Positions 50,681 to 59,302 of a DNA stretch of 64,000 nt are shown piece after piece. The stretch is from contig PGYV01000001.1 in assembly GCA_002839855.1 (NCBI GenBank), forward strand, positions 124,001 to 188,000. Direction: 5' to 3'. Positions within the stretch are counted from its first letter, which is position 1; every line of letters begins with the position of its first letter. Below the pieces are notes generated by a model. The model did not search any database. It was not told where the DNA came from and saw nothing but the letters and a program-made list of their open reading frames with translations. Origin of the DNA: Candidatus Goldiibacteriota bacterium HGW-Goldbacteria-1 (GTDB lineage: Bacteria; Oederibacteriota; PGYV01). The position numbers and the translations under genes were made by a program.

Positions 50681-51028
50681 TTATTCCTCTTCTTCAAGTT
50701 CTTTTGGCGCGGTAACAGCGGCAGGGGTGGGCTCTAAAACCATTTTATCAAACCCTTCTTCTGACGCGCCCTGTATGTCGGCCGATTCAATCTCTTTTTG
50801 AGCTTCGGCTGCGTCAATATCTTCCCATGAAACAATTTCATCTTCAGCAGCGGTTGAAGCTGCCGGCTGATATCCGGAATCATCGCCTGTCGGCAGGTTC
50901 TGTGTATCAAGCACAGCTTGTTCTTCGGATGTTTCCTGCCCGGATGTGATTTCAAAAATTGCGCAGGAAGATATAAAAGATAATACAGCCGCCATAAGCA
51001 TTAAAAACACTAAATTTCTATTTTTCAC
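50681..51028 (-). CDS. Small acidic lipoprotein
   Basis: 115 residues beginning at a GTG (51028). The signal peptide MKNRNLVFLMLMAAVLSFIS ends in a lipobox with Cys22 (FISSCAIFE). The rest is a disordered, very acidic chain with Glu/Asp repeats and a Thr-Pro stretch before EELEEEE. No fold or family is evident. A ribosome site is weak, which leaves some doubt about the start. It follows purA by 45 nt. Confidence 0.6.
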   Translation of the reverse strand: MKNRNLVFLMLMAAVLSFISSCAIFEITSGQETSEEQAVLDTQNLPTGDDSGYQPAASTAAEDEIVSWEDIDAAEAQKEIESADIQGASEEGFDKMVLEPTPAAVTAPKELEEEE

Positions 51029-51073
51029 AGACTGAATAACCCGCCATTTAACAGTTTATATTTATTGTCTGCT

Positions 51074-52354
51074 TTATTTTATTATTATCTGCTCGCGTTC
51101 CGGCCCCACTGAAACTATGGACACTTTTACACCGGTGTAATCTTCTATGAATTTAATATATTTTTTCACGGTTGCGGGCATCTGTGCGTATTTTTTTATC
51201 TTTGACAGGTCCGCACCCCACCCTTTTAATGTCTTATATACAGGTTTCGCGGAATACAGTTCTTCGCCGTCGGCCACAAAAGACTTTGTTTTCTTGCCCT
51301 TAACCATATACTCTGTGCAAACCTTAATTTCATCAAATATGGATAAAACATCAATCTTTGTAAGTATTATATCCGTAAGCCCGTTTAATTCGCATACATA
51401 TTTTAATGCCACAAGGTCAAGCCATCCGCAGCGCCTTGGCCTGCCTGTTGTCGCGCCAAACTCGCCGCCTTCTTTTCTTGTTTTTTCGCCTGTCTTTTCA
51501 TCCATCTCTGTAGGCATAGGCCCGTTGCCCACCCTTGTCTGATAAGCTTTTGTTATTCCCCATACTTTATTAATCACTTTGTGTGAAATGCCGGCGCCTG
51601 TCATTACCCCGCCGATTGTGGGGTTGCTGGAAGTAACAAACGGATATGTGCCAAAATCTATGTCTAATAGGGCTCCCTGCGCGCCTTCAAAAAGAATTTT
51701 TTTGCCTTTTTTATGCGCGGCATTAATAACCGATGAGGTGTCCCCCACAAACGGCTTTATTATTTTGCTTAACTTTGCAAGTTCATCCATAACCATTTTT
51801 TTGGAAACAGGTTCAGCCCCGTAAAATTCTTTTAATAAAAAATTCTTTTCATCAAGGTTCTCTGTGACTTTTTCTTCAAGTGTCTTTGTTTTAAATAAAT
51901 CCCTTACCCTGATGCCTGTCCTGGTGTATTTATCCGTATACGCGGGCCCAATTCCGCGGCCTGTCGTGCCTATTTTTTTATCGCCTGTCTTTTTGCCTTC
52001 CCTTGCTTTGTCAATTGCCTTATGGTACGGCAGAACCACATGCGCGTTATCACTGATGATAAGGTTCTTGGATGTGATTTTTATCCCCTGCGCCTTTAAC
52101 CCGTTTATTTCTTCCACCAGCGCGTTTAAGTCCAGTACAACGCTGTTTCCGATTATATTAAGTTTGTTGCCGTGAAGGATACCGGAAGGCAGAAGGTGCA
52201 TTATGTATTTTTTATTTCCTATGATTACCGTATGGCCGGCGTTAGCGCCGCCCTGATAGCGCACTATAACGTCATATTTCTCCGAAAAAAGGTCAACTAT
52301 CTTTCCTTTTCCTTCATCTCCCCACTGCGAACCTATTATAACATCTGCAGGCAT
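51074..52354 (-). CDS. purA: Adenylosuccinate synthetase
   Basis: About 426 residues from the ATG at 52354, which has AAGGAG upstream; an ATG at 52405 would add 17 residues before that site. The P-loop-like IGSQWGDEGKGKIVDLF, ANAGHTV, TTGRGIGPAYTDK and TTGRPRRCGWLDLVALK are diagnostic. It joins IMP and aspartate with GTP to make adenylosuccinate, the first committed step to AMP. The length is normal. It is cytoplasmic. No other purine gene is in the window. Confidence 0.97.
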   Translation of the reverse strand: MPADVIIGSQWGDEGKGKIVDLFSEKYDVIVRYQGGANAGHTVIIGNKKYIMHLLPSGILHGNKLNIIGNSVVLDLNALVEEINGLKAQGIKITSKNLIISDNAHVVLPYHKAIDKAREGKKTGDKKIGTTGRGIGPAYTDKYTRTGIRVRDLFKTKTLEEKVTENLDEKNFLLKEFYGAEPVSKKMVMDELAKLSKIIKPFVGDTSSVINAAHKKGKKILFEGAQGALLDIDFGTYPFVTSSNPTIGGVMTGAGISHKVINKVWGITKAYQTRVGNGPMPTEMDEKTGEKTRKEGGEFGATTGRPRRCGWLDLVALKYVCELNGLTDIILTKIDVLSIFDEIKVCTEYMVKGKKTKSFVADGEELYSAKPVYKTLKGWGADLSKIKKYAQMPATVKKYIKFIEDYTGVKVSIVSVGPEREQIIIK

Positions 52355-52465
52355 ATCAGCACTCCTTGAAATATGTAATCCGCGCCCGTCTAAATCAGCG
52401 CGCACAAACCTTTCCTATTATATATTAATTATCCCCGCATGCAAGAATAATTTAGAGGAGCCGTA

Positions 52466-52530
52466 CTGACGGAGGGACAGAGGGTCGGAGGGTCGGAGGG
52501 TCGGAAGGTCAGAAGAACGGAAGGACGGAA
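52466..52530. repeat. G-rich array of 'gagggtcgga' units
   Basis: Six to seven imperfect units (agagggtcgga, gggtcggaaggtca, gaacggaaggacgga). Related arrays follow at 52808-52846 and 52926-52962. The region 52418-53030 is a repeat-only spacer between purA and serA. Confidence 0.6.
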
Positions 52531-52596
52531 GTAAAAACAAACATAAAACAAATATTGAAAATTCAAAATTTGAAAATTGGAAGGGCAGAAGCAAAA

Positions 52597-52800
52597 CAGG
52601 GGTTGGGTATGTTTTTTCAGTGCGTGCTGCTCTAACTAACTGTGTATGCGGCAGGAGCGGTTTAATGCTGCGCCGGCATATTTGGATGTGCCGGGAGTTC
52701 CCGATTGCCAATGAATTAACATGCCTGTTGATTTCAAATTTGTTTGCCTGCAAGAATACCAATTTTGCGGCGCGCGCTGAAAAAATATACCCAACCCCGG
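52597..52800. mobile_element. MITE-like inverted-repeat element, copy E
   Basis: 204 bp, with arms at 52597-52630 and 52767-52800, the right end reading CCAACCCCGG. An A/T-rich 'gaaaattcaaaatttg' stretch lies immediately left, as at the other copies. Confidence 0.7.
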
Positions 52801-52864
52801 GAAACACGAGGGACGGAGGGACAGATGCACGGAGGGACGGAAGAAAAAACAAAATCCCAAATCA

Positions 52865-52895
52865 ACTGCCGCACCCTAAAGGGATGCGCCTACCA
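52865..52895. repeat. REP-like hairpin
   Basis: ACTGCC and CTACCA flank GCACCC/GGGATGC, the same as at 34035. Confidence 0.55.
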
Positions 52896-52978
52896 CTACC
52901 ACTACCTATACCTAAAACCTGTAAAACGGAGGGTCGGATGCACGGATGGTCAGAGGGTCGGGTGTAAAATAAAACATA

Positions 52979-53009
52979 ACTGCCGCGGGCTAAAGACCCG
53001 CGTCTACCA
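52979..53009. repeat. REP-like hairpin
   Basis: ACTGCC and CTACCA flank GCGGG/CCCGC with loop CTAAAGA, the same stem as at 34792. Confidence 0.55.
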
Positions 53010-53030
53010 AGACATAACAAACAATAACAT

Positions 53031-53067
53031 AAAAAAAAAGCGCGGGTGTATGCCCGCGCTTTTTTTT
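53031..53067. terminator. Rho-independent terminator after serA
   Basis: GCGCGGG (53040-53046) pairs with CCCGCGC (53053-53059) around TGTATG, with an A-run on one side and a T-run on the other. It lies 19 nt past the serA stop and can act in both directions. Confidence 0.9.
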
Positions 53068-53085
53068 GCTACAATATTATTCAGC

Positions 53086-54669
53086 TTATAAAACTACTGA
53101 CTTTATCTCCAGAATGTCTGCCACGTTTTTAATACTGTCAACCACGTCTTTGGGGACGTCGCTGTCAACGGTGATTATACCCATTGCCACTTTGTCTTCC
53201 CTGCAGCGGCCTACGTCAAACGACGCTATGTTTACGCCCTTTTCGCCAAGGATGGTACCAACGCGCCCGATAATACCGGGTTTATCCACGTTCTTATAGA
53301 TTAACATGTTCTTTTCCGGCGTAATTTCCATTTCAAAGTTATCCACTTTTACTATCCTGGCTTCTTTGTTTATGGACAGCACACCGTATACTTTTCTCTT
53401 TTCTTTATCTGTCTCTATTGTCACGCTTATCATGTTTGGGAAGTCGCTCTTTATATCTGTTGTCTTCTGAATTACTTCAATGCCCCTGGCTTTTGCAAGG
53501 ATGTTGGCATTAACGTAATTTACCCCGTCGCTTGAAGCGGGCATAAGAATTCCCTTTATAGCCGCAATGGTAAGTATCTTAAGGTCATAACCGGTCACGC
53601 TTCCGCTGTATTCCACCGTCATGCTCTTTATATTGCCTTCAACAATCTGCGCCACAAAGCTTCCAAGCTTTTCGTTCAGGTTCAGGTAAGGCTGCATTTC
53701 TTTTAACAGTTCCGGGTCTATTGCGGGGATATTAACCGCGTTTCTTACCATGCCGCCTTTTAACGCTTCCACCACCTGATCAATAATACCCGTACCCACT
53801 TTTTCCTGAGCTTCAACAGTTGACGCGCCAAGGTGAGGGGTAAGTATGATATTTTCAAGTTCCAGAAGCGGGCTGTCAAAAGGAGGTTCTTTATCAAAAA
53901 CGTCAAGGGCGGCTTTCTGAATCCTTCCGGATTTTAAAGCTTCATACAGCGCCTGCTCGTTGATAATGCCGCCGCGCGCGCAGTTGATAAGGATTACGCT
54001 TTTTTTCATTGTGTCTATCTGTGCTTTTCCTATCAGGTCCTTTGTGTCTTTTGTCTTTGGGACATGGATGGTGATGATATCCGCCTGTTTATAAAGCTCG
54101 GCCAGTTCCATCACTTCAATCCCCATAGCATCCGCTTTTTCTTTTGTGACAAACGGGTCATAACCTATTATCTTCATTCCAAAAGATTCCATTCTTTTTG
54201 CCACTTCCGCGCCTATCCTGCCAAGGCCCACAACGCCAAGGGTCTTTCCGTATAATTCAATGCCTGTAAGTTTGCTGCGGTCCCATTTTTTTGCCTTAAG
54301 CGACGCGTACGCCTGCGGCGTATTTCTTGCGGTTGCCATGATAAGGGCTATTGTCTGCTCGCAGGTTGAAAGCGTATTTGCGTCCGGCGTGTTCATGACA
54401 ATAATACCCTTCTGGCTTGCGGTCTGAATATCCACATTGTCAACGCCCACTCCGGCGCGGCCGATAATTTTCAGCCTTGTGGTCTTGGAAAGCACTTTGG
54501 CGGTAACCGTAGTGCCGCTTCTTATAATAAGCGCGTCATAGTTTTTCAGTTCTTCCGCAAGTTCATCTTCGGTCAGACCCGGCTTCATTGTGTATTCAAC
54601 ACTCTTTTCATTTTCAAGCAGCTTTAAAGCATCATCGCTTAATTTGTCGCTGATAAATATTTTCTGCAT
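53086..54669 (-). CDS. serA: D-3-phosphoglycerate dehydrogenase
   Basis: A 527-residue type I enzyme of the long form. The NAD-binding motif is TLGVVGLGRIGAEVAKRM. The catalytic residues are Arg in NCARGGIINEQ, Glu in DVFDKEPPFD and His in ILTPHLGAST. Residues ~320-450 form the intervening (ASB) domain, and the C-terminal ~75 residues an ACT domain (KPGIIGRVGTILGEKGVNIA) that often mediates serine inhibition. It catalyses the first step of serine synthesis. It lies 16 nt after the class V aminotransferase gene, so the two form a two-gene operon with a terminator after serA. Confidence 0.96.
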   Translation of the reverse strand: MQKIFISDKLSDDALKLLENEKSVEYTMKPGLTEDELAEELKNYDALIIRSGTTVTAKVLSKTTRLKIIGRAGVGVDNVDIQTASQKGIIVMNTPDANTLSTCEQTIALIMATARNTPQAYASLKAKKWDRSKLTGIELYGKTLGVVGLGRIGAEVAKRMESFGMKIIGYDPFVTKEKADAMGIEVMELAELYKQADIITIHVPKTKDTKDLIGKAQIDTMKKSVILINCARGGIINEQALYEALKSGRIQKAALDVFDKEPPFDSPLLELENIILTPHLGASTVEAQEKVGTGIIDQVVEALKGGMVRNAVNIPAIDPELLKEMQPYLNLNEKLGSFVAQIVEGNIKSMTVEYSGSVTGYDLKILTIAAIKGILMPASSDGVNYVNANILAKARGIEVIQKTTDIKSDFPNMISVTIETDKEKRKVYGVLSINKEARIVKVDNFEMEITPEKNMLIYKNVDKPGIIGRVGTILGEKGVNIASFDVGRCREDKVAMGIITVDSDVPKDVVDSIKNVADILEIKSVVL

Positions 54670-54685
54670 GGTGTATCCTCCGTTT

Positions 54686-55840
54686 TTAGTATTTTTCTTC
54701 CATAAGGACTTCCATTGTCCTTTTAACGCCTTTTCCTATTTCTATCTTTGCGCCCATGTCTTTAAGCGCCATCTCTGCCGCCGCAACGCCCATAACCGCG
54801 TCAAACCTGTCTGTGTATCCAAGCGTGCCTATTCTTAATAACTTGCCTTCCATCTTTCCCTGTCCGCCTGCCATAGAAATTCCGTATTCATCGCGGATTT
54901 TTTTCATAAGCAACTTGCCGTCAATGCCTTCAGGTACAACCACCGAGCAGAGGACAACAGCGGGATTTTCTTTGGCGAACAGTTCAAGGCCAAGCGCCTT
55001 AATGCCTTCGCGCACCGCTTTTGAAAGTTTTTCATGGCGTTCCCATACCTTTTCAATTCCTTCTTCCTTTATAAGTTTAAGCGCGGCAGCCTGCTGGCAT
55101 ACTAAAGACACAGCTGATGTGAAAGGCGTATCAGGCATTTTTTCCTTGGTTGTTGCTTTTTCATATTTTTTCATGTCAAAATAGAATTTAGGTGATTTGC
55201 AGTTTTCAATTACAGCCCATGCTTTTTTGCTTGCAGCTATATAAGCAAGCCCCGGCGGTATCATAAGGCCTTTCTGCGAGCCCACAGCAATTATATCCAC
55301 GTTCCACTTATCCATATAAAAAGGCTGGGCGCCAATTCCGCTTATCCCGTCCACTACAAGAAGTGCCTTGTGGTTTGCTGTCAGTTTTCCAAATGCTTCA
55401 ATGTCATTATAAACGCCTGTTGACGTTTCATTAAGGGTGGTAAATACCGCAACCGCGTCCGGGTTTTCATCAAGCGCTTTTTTAAGCTCTGCCGGTTTTA
55501 CAGCAGTTCCCCATTCCGCGGCAATTTTAACTATATTGGCGCCGTAAACTTTTGCAATTGCATCCCATCTGTCGCCAAAAACGCCGATGGAAGCCACTAT
55601 GATTTTATCCCCGGCATTAACGGTATTGGCAACAGCCATTTCCATTGCGCCTGTTCCGCTTGCGCCGATTACATACACATTATTTTCAGTACCCAATACA
55701 TATTTCATTCCATCCACAACTTCTGTTAAAATCTTGCGATACTGCGGGGTTCTGTGGTGAATTACCGGTTTTGCCGCTTCTACAAGGACTTCTGCGGGTA
55801 CTTCTGTGGGTCCGGGTGCCATGATGTACTTTTTTCTCAT
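54686..55840 (-). CDS. Class V aminotransferase (serine/alanine-glyoxylate type)
   Basis: A 384-residue PLP enzyme of the alanine-glyoxylate/serine-pyruvate group. Characteristic parts are MAPGPTEVPAEVLVEAAKPV, IGASGTGAMEMAVAN and VGSQKGLMIPPGLAYI, where the Lys binds PLP. Similar enzymes paired with serA are thought to supply the aminotransferase step of serine synthesis in lineages without a standard serC. A serine-glyoxylate role is also possible. It is the first gene of the operon with serA, after a strong promoter and between two palindromic sites. The ribosome site is AGGAGGTAAT. Confidence 0.9.
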   Translation of the reverse strand: MRKKYIMAPGPTEVPAEVLVEAAKPVIHHRTPQYRKILTEVVDGMKYVLGTENNVYVIGASGTGAMEMAVANTVNAGDKIIVASIGVFGDRWDAIAKVYGANIVKIAAEWGTAVKPAELKKALDENPDAVAVFTTLNETSTGVYNDIEAFGKLTANHKALLVVDGISGIGAQPFYMDKWNVDIIAVGSQKGLMIPPGLAYIAASKKAWAVIENCKSPKFYFDMKKYEKATTKEKMPDTPFTSAVSLVCQQAAALKLIKEEGIEKVWERHEKLSKAVREGIKALGLELFAKENPAVVLCSVVVPEGIDGKLLMKKIRDEYGISMAGGQGKMEGKLLRIGTLGYTDRFDAVMGVAAAEMALKDMGAKIEIGKGVKRTMEVLMEEKY

Positions 55841-55865
55841 AATTATTACCTCCTATATGGTATTG

Positions 55866-55883
55866 GTGTGATAAATTTCACTA
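55866..55883. promoter_or_regulatory. Rex/CRP-like palindromic site, downstream copy
   Basis: GTGTGATAAATTTCACTA matches the Rex consensus TTGTGAAATATTTCACAA at 14 of 18 positions and the CRP core TGTGA-N6-TCACA at 9 of 10. It lies downstream of the -10 box, about +6 to +23. Confidence 0.5.
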
Positions 55884-55895
55884 ACTTGTGATTAA

Positions 55896-55924
55896 AGTAT
55901 ATAAAACAAGTCTTTTTATGTCAA
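55896..55924 (-). promoter_or_regulatory. Consensus promoter of the aminotransferase-serA operon
   Basis: TTGACA (55919-55924) and TATACT (55896-55901) with a 17-bp spacer. The start point near 55889 leaves a leader of about 50 nt. Confidence 0.75.
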
Positions 55925-55953
55925 GGATTTTTTTGAGGTTTTTTATCCACAAT

Positions 55954-55971
55954 TAGTGAAATATTTCACAA
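55954..55971. promoter_or_regulatory. Rex/CRP-like palindromic site, upstream copy
   Basis: TAGTGAAATATTTCACAA matches the Rex consensus at 17 of 18 positions. The inner GTGAAATATTTCAC is a perfect palindrome. It is centred near -73, where an activator or a loop-forming repressor could act. Confidence 0.55.
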
Positions 55972-56003
55972 TTAAATAGGTCCTATATGCCCTATTGGAC
56001 TTA

Positions 56004-56393
56004 TTATTTTGTTACTATAAGTTCTGCCAGCTTTGTCATAACGGGCTTCCACAATAAAATCACTGATACTGTCAGCGCCGCAAGCGAAGCCACAACCACT
56101 GCGCCGGCGGATATGTCTTTTGCCAGCCCAAGGCCCCTGTTGTATTTTGGGGACAGTACATCAATAACCTTTTCTATCGCCGTATTTAGAACTTCCGCTA
56201 CTATTATGACAAGGCAGGCAAGAAGTATTATTACCGCCCTTATTACATCCACGTCAAAATACCAGATTGTGAAAATATAAATAAACAGGATTACAAACGT
56301 TGTGATTATATTCTTCTTTGTGTAAAACCCGTACCAAAGCCCCTGCAGCCCGTACATTGTACTTTTAATTAATTTGTTTATCAGTTCAAACAT
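56004..56393 (-). CDS. dgkA: Diacylglycerol kinase / undecaprenol kinase family
   Basis: A 129-residue, three-helix membrane kinase. The family signature is present as VIIAEVLNTAIEKVIDVLSP followed by GLAKDISAGAVVVASLAAL, the metal and ATP site. Enzymes of this size phosphorylate diacylglycerol or undecaprenol; the substrate cannot be told by eye. A GGAGGACAGC stretch precedes the ATG. It is downstream of, but separated by a terminator from, the response regulator gene. Confidence 0.92.
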   Translation of the reverse strand: MFELINKLIKSTMYGLQGLWYGFYTKKNIITTFVILFIYIFTIWYFDVDVIRAVIILLACLVIIVAEVLNTAIEKVIDVLSPKYNRGLGLAKDISAGAVVVASLAALTVSVILLWKPVMTKLAELIVTK

Positions 56394-56458
56394 GTGCTGT
56401 CCTCCCCCTGTTTAACAGTCAGTTTTATTAAATGCCAAAAACCCTGTGTTAATCATAC

Positions 56459-56503
56459 AAAAAAAGCCGCGGTATGCTGTACGCACAACCGCGGCTTTTT
56501 TTG
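56459..56503. terminator. Rho-independent terminator after the response regulator
   Basis: AAAAAGCCGCGGT pairs with ACCGCGGCTTTTT around a 14-nt loop, 12 nt beyond the response regulator stop. A-run and T-run flanks make it usable in both directions. Confidence 0.9.
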
Positions 56504-56514
56504 TATTAAATCCC

Positions 56515-56928
56515 CTATGCTTTCTTTTTATCCTCAATTATCTTTTTTCTCATCTGTACTTTTTCAAATATCTCTTCCACTTTTTCCATAAGCCTTGCCG
56601 GCGAAAAAGGCTTAACCACGTAAGCATCAGCGCCGGACTTAAATCCTTTTTCAATGTCCGTTATCTGCCCTTTTGCGGTAAGCAAAATAACCGGCACACT
56701 CTTTGTGGAACTGTCTTTCTTTAATACCTTGCAGGCTTCAAGCCCGTCCATTTCCGGCATCATTACATCAAGAATCGCCAGATCCGGCATTGTCTTTCCC
56801 ACAAGAGCCACAGCTTCTTTACCGTTTGAAGCTGAAAAAACCGTGTAATCATCCGATAAAGTATCCTGAAGCGCGGACAGAATAAATGGTTCGTCATCCG
56901 CAATTACAATTTTCTTTTTCTCTGACAT
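56515..56928 (-). CDS. Single-domain response regulator (CheY-like)
   Basis: A 137-residue receiver domain. The acidic pocket is ADDE (residues 10-13), the phosphorylated Asp is in LAILDVMMPEMDGLEA, and the Thr/Lys pair is in LLTAKGQ and VVKPFSP. There is no output domain; the Lys-rich tail (QMRKKIIEDKKKA) is short. It follows the sensor kinase gene by 51 nt in the same direction and should be its partner, or a phosphate shuttle to a third protein. Confidence 0.93.
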   Translation of the reverse strand: MSEKKKIVIADDEPFILSALQDTLSDDYTVFSASNGKEAVALVGKTMPDLAILDVMMPEMDGLEACKVLKKDSSTKSVPVILLTAKGQITDIEKGFKSGADAYVVKPFSPARLMEKVEEIFEKVQMRKKIIEDKKKA

Positions 56929-56979
56929 ATTGCCCTCCTTGATTTTCCCGCACCGCTTAAACGGCGCCGGAATGCTTTC

Positions 56980-59118
56980 TTATTTTATTTTGGGAATGTA
57001 AAATTTAAATTCGCTGCCTTTTCCTTCTTCGCTTATCACTTCAATATCCCCGTTATGCAGTTCCAGTATATATTTGACTATCGGAAGCCCTATCCCTGTT
57101 CCGCCTATCTTCTTTATTTTTTCATTTTCAACCCTGTAAAATTTCTCAAAGATCTTATCCAGGTCTCCCTTTGCCACCCCAAGCCCCTCGTCCCTTACGC
57201 TTACATACATTTTGTCTTCGGTTTCCGTCATTGTAATGTAAATGTTCCCGCCGTCAGGCGAGTACTTTATGGCATTTGACAGAAGGTTGGACATAACCTG
57301 TATCATTTTGTTTCTATCAGCCTTTATTTTCTCACTTTTATCAGGCATTGTCAAAATAATTTTGTGTTTCACGCTTGCGCTGCGGAAAGTTTCGTGTACG
57401 CCGGACAAAAACGCTTTAAAATCAAATTCTTCTATGGACAGGCTTAACCCTTTTCCTGATTCTATTCTGGACAGGTCTAAAAGGTCGCCGATAAGCGAAC
57501 CCAGCCTCTGTGTTTCCTTGTTTATTATATCAGCGTATTTTTTTACCTTTTCTTCGCTGACATTCCTTACCAGCATAAGTTCGCTGTAAGCCTGAATGGG
57601 GGTCAACGGAGTCCTTAATTCATGCGAAACCATATTTAAGAACTCTGACTTCATTTTATCAAGTTCCTTTATCTCTGTAATATCCCTTAACACCGCCACA
57701 CCGCCGGCGTATTCGCCCCTGTCATCAAGTATAGGCGCGGAGACAGCTGCAAAAATGTGTTCCTTATTTCCCCTTTTTATTTTAACTTCATTTTTTGTGG
57801 TGGATTTAAGCGCGGCCACCACCTTGTAATTATCAACAATTGACCTGTCCTTAATTACATCAGCCACGGGCTTCCCATATGAACTTGCCGCGGTAATTCC
57901 AAAAATATCCTCTGCCACCCTGTTTAACATAACTATTTTGCCGTCCCTGTCGGCAGCCACAACAGCGTCATCCATGGATTTTATCATTGATTCCACGCGC
58001 ATTTTTTCAAAGCCAAGTTTATCCATAGCGTCTTTTAATTCCTTGTTTAACATTTCCGCGCGTTCTTCAAGGTGTTCATACAGATTGGTATTTTCTATGG
58101 CAATGGCAGCCTGCGAGGCAAGGGCTTCCAGAAATTTTATTTCAGACTTGTTAAAAGTACCGCCCCCTATCCTGTTTAATACCTGAACCACGCCTATTAT
58201 CTGATTGCGCACCTTTAAAGGCACGCAAATTACCGACTTTGTTATAAACCTGGTTTTTTCATCCACCCTTTTTGCAAAACGCGGGTCCTGCGACGCGTCC
58301 GGAACAAGCAGTGATTCTCCCGTGTAAGCAACCCATCCCGCAATGCCTTCGCCCATTTTCAGCCTTATCTTTTTTACCTCTTCTTCCTTTGGCCCTGTTG
58401 CAATCTCAAAATACAGTTCATTGCTGCTGCTGTCTATAAGAAAGACAGAAGAAGCCTCTGCCTGCATTACTTTTTCCGCTGACTGCATGATAATCCTTAA
58501 AAGCTGCGCCAGATTTCTTGTGGAATTTATAATCACGCTGGCTTCCATAAGGGCGGCCATCTTTGCTATTTCTTCTTCCTTTGCCTTGTTGGCGCTCTGG
58601 GTGATGTGTTCCTGTACAGACAGTTCCACGACTATATTAAAAAGATCCACAATAAGGTCAGAAAGTTTGGATATTTTTTCTTCCGGTATCACTTCAATGG
58701 CTTCATATGTTTTCAGAAGTTCTTCATATTTTAAACCCGTGGTATCGCTTATCCCTTTAAGAATTTCCTGCGGCTTTTCGCTTTTGCCGGTTACACCGAC
58801 AATAATATTAAATTTTTTTCCGTAAAAATATGTGGAAGAAAAAAGATAAGTAAGGCCGGCATATACCTTTACCTCTTTTTCGGCATCTTTTAATTCTTCG
58901 GGTTTTATTTCCAGCACCCGGCGCCCTTTTTCAGAAGAGTGTAAATACCGGAAGAATTCAGAAAAATTGGTTTCTTCGGTTATAATAGAGCCATCTTCGC
59001 TTATCACCCTTACCGCAATGCCAAGCACGCTGGAAAGTTTGTACTGAATACCTTCCCATACCCTAAGGTTAAAAACCTTGGCTGTATCAAGCTGTGCCGT
59101 TTTGCCGCTTTCTTCCAT
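56980..59118 (-). CDS. Sensor histidine kinase with PocR-like, GAF and PAS domains
   Basis: A 712-residue soluble kinase with no clear membrane helix. Residues ~10-170 resemble a PocR sensor domain, but the cysteines common in that family are absent. Residues ~190-345 form a GAF domain (ASVFLIDSSSNELYFEIATG). A coiled coil leads to a PAS domain (VVAADRDGKIVMLNRVAEDI, ~380-490). The HisKA H-box is MVSHELRTPLTPIQAY, and the HATPase_c domain has NLLSNAIKYSPDGG, DEGLGV and GTGIGLPIV. It should phosphorylate the response regulator encoded downstream. A cytoplasmic redox or metabolite signal is plausible, but the ligand is unknown. Confidence 0.9.
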   Translation of the reverse strand: MEESGKTAQLDTAKVFNLRVWEGIQYKLSSVLGIAVRVISEDGSIITEETNFSEFFRYLHSSEKGRRVLEIKPEELKDAEKEVKVYAGLTYLFSSTYFYGKKFNIIVGVTGKSEKPQEILKGISDTTGLKYEELLKTYEAIEVIPEEKISKLSDLIVDLFNIVVELSVQEHITQSANKAKEEEIAKMAALMEASVIINSTRNLAQLLRIIMQSAEKVMQAEASSVFLIDSSSNELYFEIATGPKEEEVKKIRLKMGEGIAGWVAYTGESLLVPDASQDPRFAKRVDEKTRFITKSVICVPLKVRNQIIGVVQVLNRIGGGTFNKSEIKFLEALASQAAIAIENTNLYEHLEERAEMLNKELKDAMDKLGFEKMRVESMIKSMDDAVVAADRDGKIVMLNRVAEDIFGITAASSYGKPVADVIKDRSIVDNYKVVAALKSTTKNEVKIKRGNKEHIFAAVSAPILDDRGEYAGGVAVLRDITEIKELDKMKSEFLNMVSHELRTPLTPIQAYSELMLVRNVSEEKVKKYADIINKETQRLGSLIGDLLDLSRIESGKGLSLSIEEFDFKAFLSGVHETFRSASVKHKIILTMPDKSEKIKADRNKMIQVMSNLLSNAIKYSPDGGNIYITMTETEDKMYVSVRDEGLGVAKGDLDKIFEKFYRVENEKIKKIGGTGIGLPIVKYILELHNGDIEVISEEGKGSEFKFYIPKIK

Positions 59119-59302
59119 TCCCCGTTTTCCCTTTCGTATTAATGCATTTTTTAAGGCTGCGGCCCGTTATTTACGGGCATATTCTCATTCTACACTTACG
59201 CCCGTCAAACTTCAACATATTAAAGGCTGCAAAGGATAAACGCCCTTTTATACCGGAAAGCATACCGTTTGGGCCAAATATACCCTGCATATTATTGCCT
59301 TA

